A stretch of 34,530 nucleotides of DNA from Stieleria sedimenti. Lineage in GTDB: Bacteria > Planctomycetota > Planctomycetia > Pirellulales > Pirellulaceae. This document shows positions 9,000-17,371 of the stretch, in pieces. The notes below the pieces were generated by a model, which worked only from the letters and a program-made list of their open reading frames with translations, had not been told where the DNA came from and did no database searches. The position numbers and the translations under genes are program-made. The stretch spans positions 1,952 to 36,481 of the forward strand of contig NZ_JANZKV010000211.1 of the NCBI RefSeq assembly GCF_025060895.1. The letters run 5' to 3'. Positions within the stretch are counted from its first letter, which is position 1. Each line of letters begins with the position of its first letter.

Positions 9000-9452
9000 T
9001 CAACGAGTTTCGTATGCGTCGTACACGCCGGCATGTGACACCCGCGCTATCGGTGCCGCCACGGTGTCCGGATGATCGGCGACCGGCTGCATGGGAAATT
9101 CCGAATCGTTCTCATTGCCGCGTGACTGTCGTGATCGTCTTCCCTTTTGGACGCGGTCGATTTTTTGATTCAAGCGATAAGCGACGCGCTCGGCGACGCG
9201 ATTGACCAAGCTGCGATAACTTTCGTCGGAATCATCAATCACGATCGGCGACATTCGTTTCAAGTGAACGACGCACCGGCATTGTTTGTCGACCCCGCCC
9301 TTGGGGCCATTGATGTCCCTGAGGCTGATGTTGACGCTGCGGACTCTTGATCCGAATCGTTCCACAGCGTTCCGAATGAGATCGGACACATCTTGTTGGA
9401 ACGATCGGGACGGTTCGAAATCTCCGAAATGGATGGAAAGCTTCATGGTCAT
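9000..9452 (-). CDS. HPF/RaiA-type ribosome-associated protein (sigma-54 modulation family)
   Basis: About 150 residues beginning MTMKLSIHFGDFEPS. The beta-alpha-beta-beta-beta-alpha pattern (MKLSIHFGD, a helix, VRSVNISLRDINGP, QCRCVVHLKRM, then an ESYRSLVNRVAERVAYRLNQ helix) fits ribosome hibernation promoting factor/RaiA, which binds the 30S decoding centre during stationary phase or stress. The frame stays open upstream to 9509, but the family start matches the ATG at 9452 (or 9446), so I chose that; a GAGAG stretch precedes it. The roughly 50-residue C-terminal tail is basic then unstructured and lacks the dimerisation domain of long HPF. It lies 186 nt downstream of the LysR gene on the same strand and converges on the cyclase gene. 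Confidence 0.75.
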   Translation of the reverse strand: MTMKLSIHFGDFEPSRSFQQDVSDLIRNAVERFGSRVRSVNISLRDINGPKGGVDKQCRCVVHLKRMSPIVIDDSDESYRSLVNRVAERVAYRLNQKIDRVQKGRRSRQSRGNENDSEFPMQPVADHPDTVAAPIARVSHAGVYDAYETR

Positions 9453-9638
9453 CGCTCTCAAGTCGGTTGCTAACGTGGATTCGCTCCGAACGTGCCGGAG
9501 CACTTCCAATCCTATCCCGTCGATCCGCTCGCGTTCTATTCAATCATGCTGCAAGTCCTATAGCATTTTTCGATGCGAGATCAAAACACACCGAGACGCG
9601 ATCAAGACCTGCCAGCAGAGGAGGGGGCGCAATCTCGA

Positions 9639-10553
9639 TCAGGTCGCCTGGTCTCCAAACAAGACGGATCGGGCGGCATCCGAGATCGCGACAATGGCCG
9701 GATGTTTGAGCCTGCGTTCGACGGAAATTGCGTAAAAACGTTCGGTGATTTCCGAAATGCGGCCGATCGGCTCGAGCGAGTATTGATGGCCAACCTCGGC
9801 GGCCACCGCGGTGGGCACGACGATCATTCCCTCGCCGGCCTGACCAAAGACCTTCGACAGCGCACTATCCTCGAATTCGTGAACCACCTCGGGGCGAAGG
9901 TCCATTTCATCAAACCACTGCTCGAGTGCACGACGCAACGTTGTGTTCTGCGTGGGCAGCAGCATTGGCGCCCCGTTAAGAGAAACGGGGAATTTCTCCT
10001 TGTATTTATTAGCTAACGTCGCGGTTCCGAACACCGTGACATCGCACTGTCCCAGCAGGTGATTGAATGCCCGCACGTTGACCCCCGGAGTCAACGGGGA
10101 ATCGGCCAGCACGACGTCTAAGCGGTGCAGCGCCAGCTCACTGAGCAAGTCTTTCAGTTTGCCCTCATAGACCACCAGTTTCACGCGATGTTCCATTTCG
10201 AGCGCCGAGCGGAGGATGCGATAGACCATCAACTTGGGCAGCACGTCGGGCACACCGACGACCAATCGCAATGCATCATTGCTGGGGCGACCACGGATCA
10301 CGTCGGTCATTTCGCGGCCCAGATGAAAGATTTCGTCCGCGTACCGAAAAACCACCTGGCCGGTATCGGTCAGAAGCATGGACCGCCCCTTTCGATCGAA
10401 CAACTTCACGCCCATCGACTTTTCCAGCTTCTGGATCTGGGTGCTCAGCGTCGGCTGCGAAAGATGCAGCAACTCGGCCGCCGCCGTGATGCCTCCTTCC
10501 TTGGCAACCATCCAGAAGTACAGCAGGTGGTGGTAGTTGAGCCAGTCAACCAT
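9639..10553 (-). CDS. nhaR: LysR-family transcriptional regulator, NhaR-like
   Basis: A 304-residue LysR-type regulator. Residues 1-65 are the winged helix-turn-helix, with YHHLLYFWMVAKEGGITAAA and SQPTLSTQIQKLEKSMG. The opening LNYHHLLYFW is characteristic of NhaR-type regulators, which in E. coli respond to sodium and activate the nhaA antiporter gene. Residues about 90-300 form the co-inducer-binding domain. It is divergent from a sigma-factor gene that is followed by a CPA2 antiporter gene, which agrees with a role in ion homeostasis. LysR proteins usually act on the divergent promoter, and a palindrome at 10611-10639 is a candidate site. The NhaR subtype is from sequence resemblance; the inducer is inferred. 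Confidence 0.85.
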   Translation of the reverse strand: MVDWLNYHHLLYFWMVAKEGGITAAAELLHLSQPTLSTQIQKLEKSMGVKLFDRKGRSMLLTDTGQVVFRYADEIFHLGREMTDVIRGRPSNDALRLVVGVPDVLPKLMVYRILRSALEMEHRVKLVVYEGKLKDLLSELALHRLDVVLADSPLTPGVNVRAFNHLLGQCDVTVFGTATLANKYKEKFPVSLNGAPMLLPTQNTTLRRALEQWFDEMDLRPEVVHEFEDSALSKVFGQAGEGMIVVPTAVAAEVGHQYSLEPIGRISEITERFYAISVERRLKHPAIVAISDAARSVLFGDQAT

Positions 10554-10602
10554 CGCGAATCTCGCTTTGTATTTTTCTATGAGACATGCGGATGCTTTCT
10601 AT

Positions 10603-10639
10603 TTGTCTAACTTTAGGGATCAGCCGTATGATCCTAAAG
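10603..10639 (+). promoter_or_regulatory. Candidate sigma-70 promoter overlapped by a palindromic operator
   Basis: A -35-like TTGTCT (10603-10608) and a -10-like TATGAT (10627-10632) are spaced 18 nt apart. The inverted repeat CTTTAGGGATCA (10611-10622) / TGATCCTAAAG (10629-10639) covers the spacer and the -10 box, with one extra G in the left arm and a 6-nt centre. Its position suits control by the divergent LysR-type regulator or autoregulation by the sigma factor. It places the transcript start near 10639, upstream of the GTG at 10696. Confidence 0.5.
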
Positions 10640-10695
10640 TGCAAATCCGCGTGATTGAGACAATTCCTCGCAACGCCTGTTTGGAGACTCCGACC

Positions 10696-11703
10696 GTGAT
10701 CCTCCTCGCCGCCGACTCGACCAGCCCGTCGACGTCTTCTTCCCCGCAAATTCAGCAGCAGACGCGCGATCCGCATCGACGCTCGGTCGAGTCCAGCATG
10801 GGCCGGAGATCACGGCGCCGTGACAACGGGTTGAATCGCTTCATTTTCATCGACGCCTTCACCGAACCCAACGCGGACTTGACGCTCCTGGCGCCGATGC
10901 CCGATTCTGACCAGACGGCGGAGCAGAAACCGCCGGCGAACCTGCCCGTTTACCTGGCCCGTCTGTGGACCATTCCGCTGTTGAGCCGCGCGCAAGAGCA
11001 CCACGGCTTTCGCAAGCTCAACTATTTGAAGTACTTGCTTTCGGAATTGGAGAACGAGATCCAATCATGCCGCGGGTGCGATGAAATGCTCCGCACCCGC
11101 GATACCCTGATCGAGCGGATTCTTGAAACGCGTGGTCTTTTGATCGAATCCAATCTTCGGCTAGTGGTGTCCTTGGCAAAAAAGTACGCCTCACCGCTCT
11201 CGGATCACTTTGACGAATTGGTTTGTGTCGGCAATGCAGCGCTCGTGGACGCCGTAGACCGATTCGACTTCCGCCGTGGTTTTCGCTTCAGCACGTACAG
11301 TTACACGGTGATTCAGCGATCGTTATTCGATACCCACCATCGCGACCAACGATTTCGAGCCGTCTCGATGAGCGAGTCGCTTGATAGCGTCGACCCGATT
11401 GCGGATGACTCCGATCCCAGCGACCTCGCCTCGCTGGAAGCGTCTGAATTTCGGAAGCAACTGCTGGGACTGATGGACGAATTAGACGATCGTGACAAAC
11501 ACATCGTGATGTCGCGTTTGGGATTCAATCGGACAAACAAGGGACTGGCATTCCGGGCCATCGCCGAGGGACTCGGCATCAGCACGACCCGAACGGCGCA
11601 GCTGTTTCATCGCAGCGTCGAAAAGATGAGAGCCTCGGCGATCGAGCGCAACGTCAACTTTTGGATGGAGGGTGCCGTGGAAAAGGGTCGTAGCGGTCCC
11701 TAG
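10696..11703 (+). CDS. Sigma-70 family RNA polymerase sigma factor
   Basis: About 335 residues from the GTG at 10696, preceded by GGAG with 9-nt spacing. Region 2 lies at about 145-225 (NLRLVVSLAKKYASPL, DELVCVGNAALVDAVDRFD, FRFSTYSYTVIQRSLFD) and region 4 at about 255-315 (LDDRDKHIVMSRLGFN, AIAEGLGISTTRTAQLFHRSVEKM), giving core binding, -10 and -35 recognition. The N-terminal 90 residues are variable, then PVYLARLWTIPLLSRAQE resembles a region 1.2-like segment of planctomycete group 3-type sigma factors. The frame is open to a TTG at 10537 and has an ATG at 10579, but both would start upstream of the candidate promoter and the first overlaps the divergent regulator; the ATG at 10798 is an alternative. 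Its regulon is unknown; the antiporter downstream is a plausible target. Confidence 0.85.
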   Translation: MILLAADSTSPSTSSSPQIQQQTRDPHRRSVESSMGRRSRRRDNGLNRFIFIDAFTEPNADLTLLAPMPDSDQTAEQKPPANLPVYLARLWTIPLLSRAQEHHGFRKLNYLKYLLSELENEIQSCRGCDEMLRTRDTLIERILETRGLLIESNLRLVVSLAKKYASPLSDHFDELVCVGNAALVDAVDRFDFRRGFRFSTYSYTVIQRSLFDTHHRDQRFRAVSMSESLDSVDPIADDSDPSDLASLEASEFRKQLLGLMDELDDRDKHIVMSRLGFNRTNKGLAFRAIAEGLGISTTRTAQLFHRSVEKMRASAIERNVNFWMEGAVEKGRSGP

Positions 11704-11840
11704 AGTCAGGCAGGCAGCGGTCCGGGACGCCTGGGGTACGGTGAGTCGACCGAGTCTGGTTTTCGGGTACAACATCCAGGAGATCATGGATCCGGATCAC
11801 TCCCACGACGCCTCGGCATTCCCTACACCTGCCCGACACG

Positions 11841-13475
11841 ATGACGCAAACGCTCATTCACGACTTGCTGTTCATCTTGACCGCGGGGTTATTGGCCGGA
11901 TTGGTTTGCCGGTGGCTGCACGCGTCGGTGTTGATCGGTTATTTGATCGTCGGCGCGTTGCTGGGCCAGGGCGTTTTGGGATGGGTGCTCGATGAAACCC
12001 ATCAGTTGGAGCACTTCACCGAAGCGGGCGTGTTTCTGCTGTTGTTTTCGATCGGGTTGGAGTTTTCGCTCGATGACCTGAAACGTTTGGGCACCACGCT
12101 TTTCGTCGGCGGGTTCACGCAGATGTCACTGGTCGCCATCCCAGTCACTGCGGTGATGATCGGTCTGGGGATGAGCTGGCAGTCGGCTGTGCTCATCGCG
12201 TCGGCGGTTGCGTTCAGTTCGACGGTCTTGGTTTTTAAAGCGTTGTCGGAGTGGGGCCAGTCGCAGCGGCCGCACGGCCGTAGCACGATCGGGATTCTGT
12301 TGTTTCAGGACGCTGCGTTGATTCCGCTGTTGTTGATGGTTCCGCTACTGACCGGAGAGGGCAACGCCCCCAGTCTCGGCGAATATGCGCGACTGGCACT
12401 TGTTTCACTCGCGTTCGTGCTGGCCGTCATCGTCCTGCGACACCTCTTGTCCAACTGGTTGATTCCGTTGTTTGCTGGATACCGCAGTCCCGAATTGGTG
12501 ATTCTGTTCACGGTCGTTTCGCTCGGCGGTGTGACGCTTGCGGCCCATTCGGTCGGTCTGCCACCTGCCGTGGGCGCCTTCGCCGCCGGCTTGATCTTTA
12601 GCGGCAATCGTTGGACCAAGCAGATCGATGCGTTGGTGCTGCCGTTCCGGGAGACGTTTGCCGCCGTCTTCTTTGTCGGACTGGGTTTGATTTTCGATCC
12701 GGCGCTGATTTGGCAAGAACCGCTTTCGATGGGAGCCGCACTGGCGGGAGTCATCGCGCTCAAAACGATGGCCGGCACCGTTGCATTAACATTGACCGGC
12801 ATGCCGCCCAAGCGTGCCTTGGGGATGGGGATCGGGCTGGCGCATATCGGTGAATTCGCGTTCGTCTTGGTCTTGCTGGGCGTCGAATCGGGTGTGTTGC
12901 GCGAGATCGATTATCAACGCGTCGTCGCGATCGCCGTCGGCTCGCTTGTGTTGACGCCGTGGCTGATGAAGTTCGGCTTGCGTTTGGTCCAGGATGAATC
13001 CCTGCATGTCGAATCGACGCCACAAACTGCGGCGGACGCCAGCTCGTCGCCGTTGGCGACGGTCATCGGGGCAGGGCCGATCGGCTCGCGGATCGCATCG
13101 CAACTCGAAACCATGGGCAAGGACGTTTGTCTAATGGATCTCAGCCCCGTGAACTTACATCCGTTCTCGCAATTGGGATTTCGGACCGTCGCCGGTGATG
13201 CCAGTGATTCCAATATCCTGGGTCGCGCAGAAGTTCCCCATGCCGCCCTCGTCGTCGTGTGTGTTCCCGATGATCAAGTCGCCCTGCGGGTGGTCCGCGC
13301 GATTCGCAAGATCAATCGGCAGGGCAAACTGTTGGTGCGATGCCGATACCAGGCCAGCATCGATAAACTGGTGCGAAGCGGTGCCGATGTCGTTGTGACC
13401 GAAGAAACCGAAGCGTCGCTCGCCTTGCTGCGAGAACTCAATCAGATGGAGCGAGAAGGCCACTTGAAGGACTAG
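11841..13475 (+). CDS. CPA2-family monovalent cation:proton antiporter with TrkA-N domain (Kef/YbaL-like)
   Basis: A 544-residue membrane protein. Residues 1 to about 390 contain roughly twelve hydrophobic segments of the sodium/hydrogen exchanger fold, including the CPA2 hallmarks EAGVFLLLFSIGLEFSLDDL and GILLFQDAALIPLLL. Residues about 405-525 are a cytoplasmic Rossmann domain of TrkA-N/RCK type (ATVIGAGPIGSRIASQLE, then VAGDASDSNIL), which gates transport in response to bound nucleotide. Family members exchange potassium or sodium for protons. It is the third gene of the nhaR/sigma/antiporter cluster, 137 nt after the sigma factor. No RCK-C domain is visible. The exact ion cannot be read from sequence. 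Confidence 0.9.
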   Translation: MTQTLIHDLLFILTAGLLAGLVCRWLHASVLIGYLIVGALLGQGVLGWVLDETHQLEHFTEAGVFLLLFSIGLEFSLDDLKRLGTTLFVGGFTQMSLVAIPVTAVMIGLGMSWQSAVLIASAVAFSSTVLVFKALSEWGQSQRPHGRSTIGILLFQDAALIPLLLMVPLLTGEGNAPSLGEYARLALVSLAFVLAVIVLRHLLSNWLIPLFAGYRSPELVILFTVVSLGGVTLAAHSVGLPPAVGAFAAGLIFSGNRWTKQIDALVLPFRETFAAVFFVGLGLIFDPALIWQEPLSMGAALAGVIALKTMAGTVALTLTGMPPKRALGMGIGLAHIGEFAFVLVLLGVESGVLREIDYQRVVAIAVGSLVLTPWLMKFGLRLVQDESLHVESTPQTAADASSSPLATVIGAGPIGSRIASQLETMGKDVCLMDLSPVNLHPFSQLGFRTVAGDASDSNILGRAEVPHAALVVVCVPDDQVALRVVRAIRKINRQGKLLVRCRYQASIDKLVRSGADVVVTEETEASLALLRELNQMEREGHLKD

Positions 13476-13480
13476 AGTCC

Positions 13481-13499
13481 GGAGTGATCACGGCACTCC
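13481..13499 (+). terminator. Weak hairpin after the antiporter gene
   Basis: GGAGTG (13481-13486) pairs with CACTCC (13494-13499) around a 7-nt loop just after the antiporter stop codon. There is no T-run, so a terminator role is tentative. The rest of 13476-13745 shows no gene and no clear promoter. Confidence 0.3.
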
Positions 13500-13745
13500 C
13501 CGGCGTGAAATCGCCCAACGCGATTCCCGTTGGATTTCGGTCCCCGTCGGTGGGACGATCACCGGGTGCTGTGCCACCACCTTACACCCGCGCGGGCATT
13601 TGTTTTTTCAATGCATCGGCGGTGGAATATTTATGCAACGTATTGTCCCCTGGTTGATAGGATTCTGCCGCGATGATGGCGGCGGACCGATCGATCGTTT
13701 GAACAGGTCGAAATCCACTGCACCACTTTCCACGAATTCTAATTC

Positions 13746-15644
13746 ATGATTACGTCAACTTTGCCCCGTCTTTCGCTGTCCCGTTCGGCCGAATCGGTGC
13801 TCTCGGAAGCAAAGTCGGTTCGTTTTTTTGGGTCGGTGGCGGAACTCGTCGAGGCCGCTGTGCCGCCGGATCAAGTCGATGATCGAGGTTATTTCACGGT
13901 CGGCTACGACGTCGGTGGCGAGTTTGTCCCCGAGGCCAAGGTCTGCCGGGTCAAGAATGGCATCAGCGCGAATTATCTGGATCCCTACATGCGTCGCCGT
14001 GATTCGGAGTGCATGGTGATCGCAGACGATCGCGCGACCGACAAAATGACGTATCGCAAACGATTCGGCAGCGATTTCGAGGACCTGCGTCAGCAGACGT
14101 TCACCTGGCTGAAAGAACAGGACTTGGCGTGCTTCTTTTTCAATGCCGGACGCGACGGCAAAGGTTTGCCCGCGGTCGCGATTTGCCCCGCCAACGCCGG
14201 GTTCTTTGCGCTCGGTTTGGCGATGTTGCAGGGTATCATTCCGATCGAAGAGATCGAAGCCAAGGGGGAGGATTACCATCACTCGGCGATCATCTACATC
14301 GCGCCGCCATTTCGCCACACCCACTTCGACGGCAAGCAGGTTGTGGTTCACAACCGCCGTGAGGAGCTGCACGAGCTGTACAGTTACAATCTGTACCCCG
14401 GGCCGTCGGCCAAGAAGGGCGTCTATGGGATGCTGCTCACGCTGGGTGAGAAACAGGACTGGACGACCGCCCACTGTTCGACCGTGCAGGTGGTGACGCC
14501 CTATGACAACACCACCACGATCATGCACGAAGGTGCGTCGGGTGGCGGCAAAAGCGAAATGCTCGAACAAATGCACCGCGAATCCGATGGGCGGTTGTTG
14601 CTGGGCGAAAACCTGACCAACGGTGAGAAACGGCACTTGGCCCTGCCGCTGGGATGCGAACTGCGACCGGTCACCGACGATATGGCACTGTGCCATCCGG
14701 ATCTGCAGGATCCGCAATCCCGTCAGAGAAAACTGACGGTGATCGATGCCGAACAGGCTTGGTTTCTGCGAGTCAATCACATCACACGCTACGGAACCGA
14801 CCCGCACCTGGAACACCTGACGATCCATCCCGACGAGCCGCTGCTGTTTTTAAATATCGACGCAACGCCCGGTTCAACGGCCTTGATTTGGGACCACATC
14901 GAGGACCAGCCCGGAAAACCGTGTCCCAACCCACGTTTGATCTTTCCACGCAGTAAGTACCCAGGAATCGTCAATGACCCGGTGACCGTGGACATCCGCA
15001 GTTTCGGCGTTCGCTGCCCACCCTGCACTCAGGAACATCCCACTTATGGGATCATCGGCGTGTTCCATGTCTTGCCGCCAGCCCTGGCGTGGCTGTGGCG
15101 ACTGGTCGCGCCGCGCGGTCACGGCAACCCGTCTATCGTGGATACCGAAGGCATGAGCAGCGAAGGCGTAGGGTCCTATTGGCCCTTTGCCACGGGCCGA
15201 CGCGTCGATCAGGCCAATATCTTGCTCAACCAAGTTCTCAACACGCGTGATACCATGTTCGTGCTGATCCCGAATCAGCACATCGGCTGCTGGTCGACCG
15301 GATTCGCACCGCAGTGGATCGCCCGCGAATACCTTGCCCGTCGCGGATCGATTCCCTTTGCGGACGACAAATTGATTGATTCGCGATGCACCCTGCTGGG
15401 CAAATCGCCGAAAACGATCCAGGTCGAAGGGCAAATCATCGGGCATTGGTTCTTGCAAGTGGAAACACAGCCCGAAGTCGGCACGGAGGGATACGATCGC
15501 GGAGCCGAAATCTTGACCGAGTTCTTTCACAATCAAATCCGCCACTTCCTCGATCCGGATCTCGATCCGCGAGGTCGTCAGATCATCGAAGCCTGCTTGG
15601 CCGGTGCCTGCGCTGCGGACTACGAAAAGCTGTCCGAAGTATGA
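13746..15644 (+). CDS. DUF4914-like P-loop protein
   Basis: A 632-residue cytoplasmic protein without signal peptide. It resembles the DUF4914 family of unknown function. A clear Walker-A-type loop, EGASGGGKSEML, has its glycines and lysine at about residues 263-270; such a loop with small residues recalls PEP carboxykinase or HPr-kinase nucleotide sites. Other conserved-looking stretches are VAICPANAGFFALGLAMLQG (about 155), FLNIDATPGSTALIW, VDIRSFGVRCPPCTQEHPTYG and VDTEGMSSEGVGSYWPFATG. Several Asp/Glu-rich strands could supply a Walker B function, but I cannot fix one. Its stop overlaps the start of the beta-helix gene (ATGA), implying translational coupling. The family call is moderately sure; activity is unknown, with an ATP/GTP-dependent phosphotransfer being inference. 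Confidence 0.75.
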   Translation: MITSTLPRLSLSRSAESVLSEAKSVRFFGSVAELVEAAVPPDQVDDRGYFTVGYDVGGEFVPEAKVCRVKNGISANYLDPYMRRRDSECMVIADDRATDKMTYRKRFGSDFEDLRQQTFTWLKEQDLACFFFNAGRDGKGLPAVAICPANAGFFALGLAMLQGIIPIEEIEAKGEDYHHSAIIYIAPPFRHTHFDGKQVVVHNRREELHELYSYNLYPGPSAKKGVYGMLLTLGEKQDWTTAHCSTVQVVTPYDNTTTIMHEGASGGGKSEMLEQMHRESDGRLLLGENLTNGEKRHLALPLGCELRPVTDDMALCHPDLQDPQSRQRKLTVIDAEQAWFLRVNHITRYGTDPHLEHLTIHPDEPLLFLNIDATPGSTALIWDHIEDQPGKPCPNPRLIFPRSKYPGIVNDPVTVDIRSFGVRCPPCTQEHPTYGIIGVFHVLPPALAWLWRLVAPRGHGNPSIVDTEGMSSEGVGSYWPFATGRRVDQANILLNQVLNTRDTMFVLIPNQHIGCWSTGFAPQWIAREYLARRGSIPFADDKLIDSRCTLLGKSPKTIQVEGQIIGHWFLQVETQPEVGTEGYDRGAEILTEFFHNQIRHFLDPDLDPRGRQIIEACLAGACAADYEKLSEV

Positions 15645-16861
15645 ATCCGACATCCCGTCAACTCGCCTCGGCAGCATCGCTGGTGCTGGTGTTCTGTTTT
15701 GCACCTGGGACCTCTGCCGAGGTGATTCGACTGGGACCTCAAGACAATTGGTTCGCCCGGCTGGGCGGTGATTCGCTGCAGCCCGGTGATGAGGTGGTCT
15801 TTCGTGCCGGCGTCTACTCGGACCCGCGACGGTTGGTGCTGCGACACCGTGGCGAGCCGGGCAATCCGATCGTGATTCGAGCCGCCGAGGGCGAACGGGT
15901 CCTGTTTCGTCGCCCCGATGCGAAGCAGAACTCGATGAATCTTGAAGGCTGCCGACACCTCGTGTTGAGCGGCTTGGAGATCACCGGCGGCGCGGCGGGC
16001 ATTCGTATCGGACCCGATGCGAGCGGGACCCCGTCGAGCGATCTGGTCCTTCAAAATCTCCACATCCACCACATCGGCGGCGTCGCCGTGACCTGCAATC
16101 ACGAAGGGACGGTCTATCGTCGGATCACGCTTCGCAGAAACCACATTCATCATACCGCCGGCCACGGTGAAGCGTTTTACTTGGGGGCCAACGAAGGGAA
16201 AGGCGTCTTTTCCGATTCGCTGGTCGAACACAACTACATCCACGACTTGGACGGCCCGAACGTCAGCCAAGGCGACGGCATCGAAATCAAGCAGGGAAGC
16301 TTTGGCAATCGAATCGTCGGCAACGTGATCCACGGCACCAAGTATCCGGGCATCACGGTTTACGGTACCACCGGTCAACCGCGCAACGTGATCGAAGACA
16401 ACGTGATCTGGGACACCGGCGACCATGGAATCCAAGCCGCCGCCGATGCGATCTTGCGCAACAACTTCATCGCCAACGTCAACGGATGCGGCATCTATTC
16501 GCGGTCGCACCAGGGGGCGATCCCCGACAACCTGCGGATCGAAAGCAACTACGTCGTGGCCACGGGTAATCCGCCGCTGCGTTTGATCGGCGGCGGATCG
16601 GCCGGCGCGGGGATCGAGATCTTGGGCAACACCTTGATGGGCCCGGCCGACGGTTTGGCCGTGCGGGTCGAACGCTTGACCGCTCTGACCGCCAAAGCAA
16701 ACCGCGGACAAGGCGCGGTGGACGGATCGTCGGCCATCGCGGCGTCTTGGACCCCCGTCAGCCACGCCGCCCCCAGCCTGCCGCGGCTGGAGCCGAACCC
16801 CGCTTGGAAGTTCTTGCAACGGTCCGAGTGCGTCCAGAGATTCACCGTCCCGGTCAGGTGA
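15641..16861 (+). CDS. Secreted right-handed parallel beta-helix protein (pectate-lyase-like fold)
   Basis: A 406-residue protein starting at the ATG that overlaps the upstream stop as ATGA; the frame is open further upstream but the signal peptide begins here (MNPTSRQ, hydrophobic core, cleavage after TSA at about 26). Residues 40-375 are beta-helix coils with repeated L/I-x-N-N-x-I/V turns (RITLRRNHIHHTAG, VEHNYIHDLDG, GNRIVGNVIHGT, RNVIEDNVIWDTGDHGIQA, ILRNNFIAN). Such proteins bind or cleave polysaccharides or act as C5 epimerases. I see no diagnostic Asp/Arg set of a named lyase family. Coupling with the DUF4914-like gene is unexpected because one product is cytoplasmic and the other exported. 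Confidence 0.88.
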   Translation: MNPTSRQLASAASLVLVFCFAPGTSAEVIRLGPQDNWFARLGGDSLQPGDEVVFRAGVYSDPRRLVLRHRGEPGNPIVIRAAEGERVLFRRPDAKQNSMNLEGCRHLVLSGLEITGGAAGIRIGPDASGTPSSDLVLQNLHIHHIGGVAVTCNHEGTVYRRITLRRNHIHHTAGHGEAFYLGANEGKGVFSDSLVEHNYIHDLDGPNVSQGDGIEIKQGSFGNRIVGNVIHGTKYPGITVYGTTGQPRNVIEDNVIWDTGDHGIQAAADAILRNNFIANVNGCGIYSRSHQGAIPDNLRIESNYVVATGNPPLRLIGGGSAGAGIEILGNTLMGPADGLAVRVERLTALTAKANRGQGAVDGSSAIAASWTPVSHAAPSLPRLEPNPAWKFLQRSECVQRFTVPVR

Positions 16862-17164
16862 TCGGATCGGAGTCACCGGCCGGACCCGCCGATCGGGCGA
16901 AGCCGTCGATCACCGCTTCGGCTTCGTCGACGATCCGCCGGGTCACCGTTGCCGCCGAGTCGATCGCGGTGACTTGTCCGGCGACCAGGCTGCGACCACT
17001 TCCCAAACCGCCCGATCCGACGACCGGTATCGAGACCGCGTCGACGATCTGCGGCAGCAACACCAGCGACGTGACCGTTCCATGAACATGCCCGCCTGTA
17101 AGATCGGGTTGCGGCATTTCAGCACATCACACAGCGGCGTCTGAAGCGAACCGATGGATCCCAA
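16854..17164 (-). pseudogene. Nitronate monooxygenase (2-nitropropane dioxygenase family) remnant with two internal deletions
   Basis: Three fragments of one FMN-dependent enzyme remain in order. The N-terminus is seen in one frame as LQTPLCDVLKCRNPILQAGM (about 17096-17153), preceded by a possible TTG start at 17164 and AAGGA at 17172-17176. It jumps directly, in another frame, to the mid-protein part GGHVHGTVTSLVLLPQIVDA followed by VSIPVVGSGGLGSGRSLVAG. That part runs straight into the C-terminal GQVTAIDSAATVTRRIVDEA tail, ending at the stop at 16854. Only about 100 codons of an expected 320 or so survive. The first junction falls in a shared GGCGGGCATG-like stretch, suggesting microhomology deletion. 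The stop end overlaps the convergent beta-helix gene by 8 nt. Confidence 0.75.
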
Positions 17165-17210
17165 TGGATGGTCCTTGAACTGGTGTGATTGGAAACGGAA
17201 TCTGCCCGCG

Positions 17211-17248
17211 CGAAGGGACGAGCGGGGCGACGAAGGGACGAGCGGGGC
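17211..17248 (+). repeat. Two-copy 18-bp direct repeat upstream of the ABC exporter operon
   Basis: CGAAGGGACGAGCGGGGC occurs at 17211-17228 and again at 17231-17248, a 20-bp period equal to about two helical turns. It lies about 125-160 nt before the start of the membrane-fusion gene, where a regulator could bind both copies on one face. A GGC run follows. The function is not shown. Confidence 0.55.
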
Positions 17249-17371
17249 AGGGCAGCAACGACGGCGGCGGCGGCAATCACCTTGACGCGCAGCCCTATCC
17301 TGCATGTTAATGTGTATATTCTAAGCCCGCTGACACAAGCTCAGAACGCCCGAACACCTGAAGAGGTTTCC

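Noticed and set aside
10537..10695. N-terminal extension of the sigma factor from a TTG
   Set aside because: It overlaps the divergent regulator gene and lies upstream of the candidate promoter, with no ribosome-binding site.
13755..14828. 357-codon minus-strand open frame
   Set aside because: It is antisense to the DUF4914-like gene containing the P-loop; no recognisable protein features.
15620..16876. 418-codon minus-strand open frame opposite the beta-helix gene
   Set aside because: The plus strand has a signal peptide and clear beta-helix repeats; the minus frame is an Asp/Arg/Val-rich shadow typical of GC-rich genes.
17250..17282. GGC run as a possible repeat element
   Set aside because: Only about four GGC units, too few to call a meaningful microsatellite.
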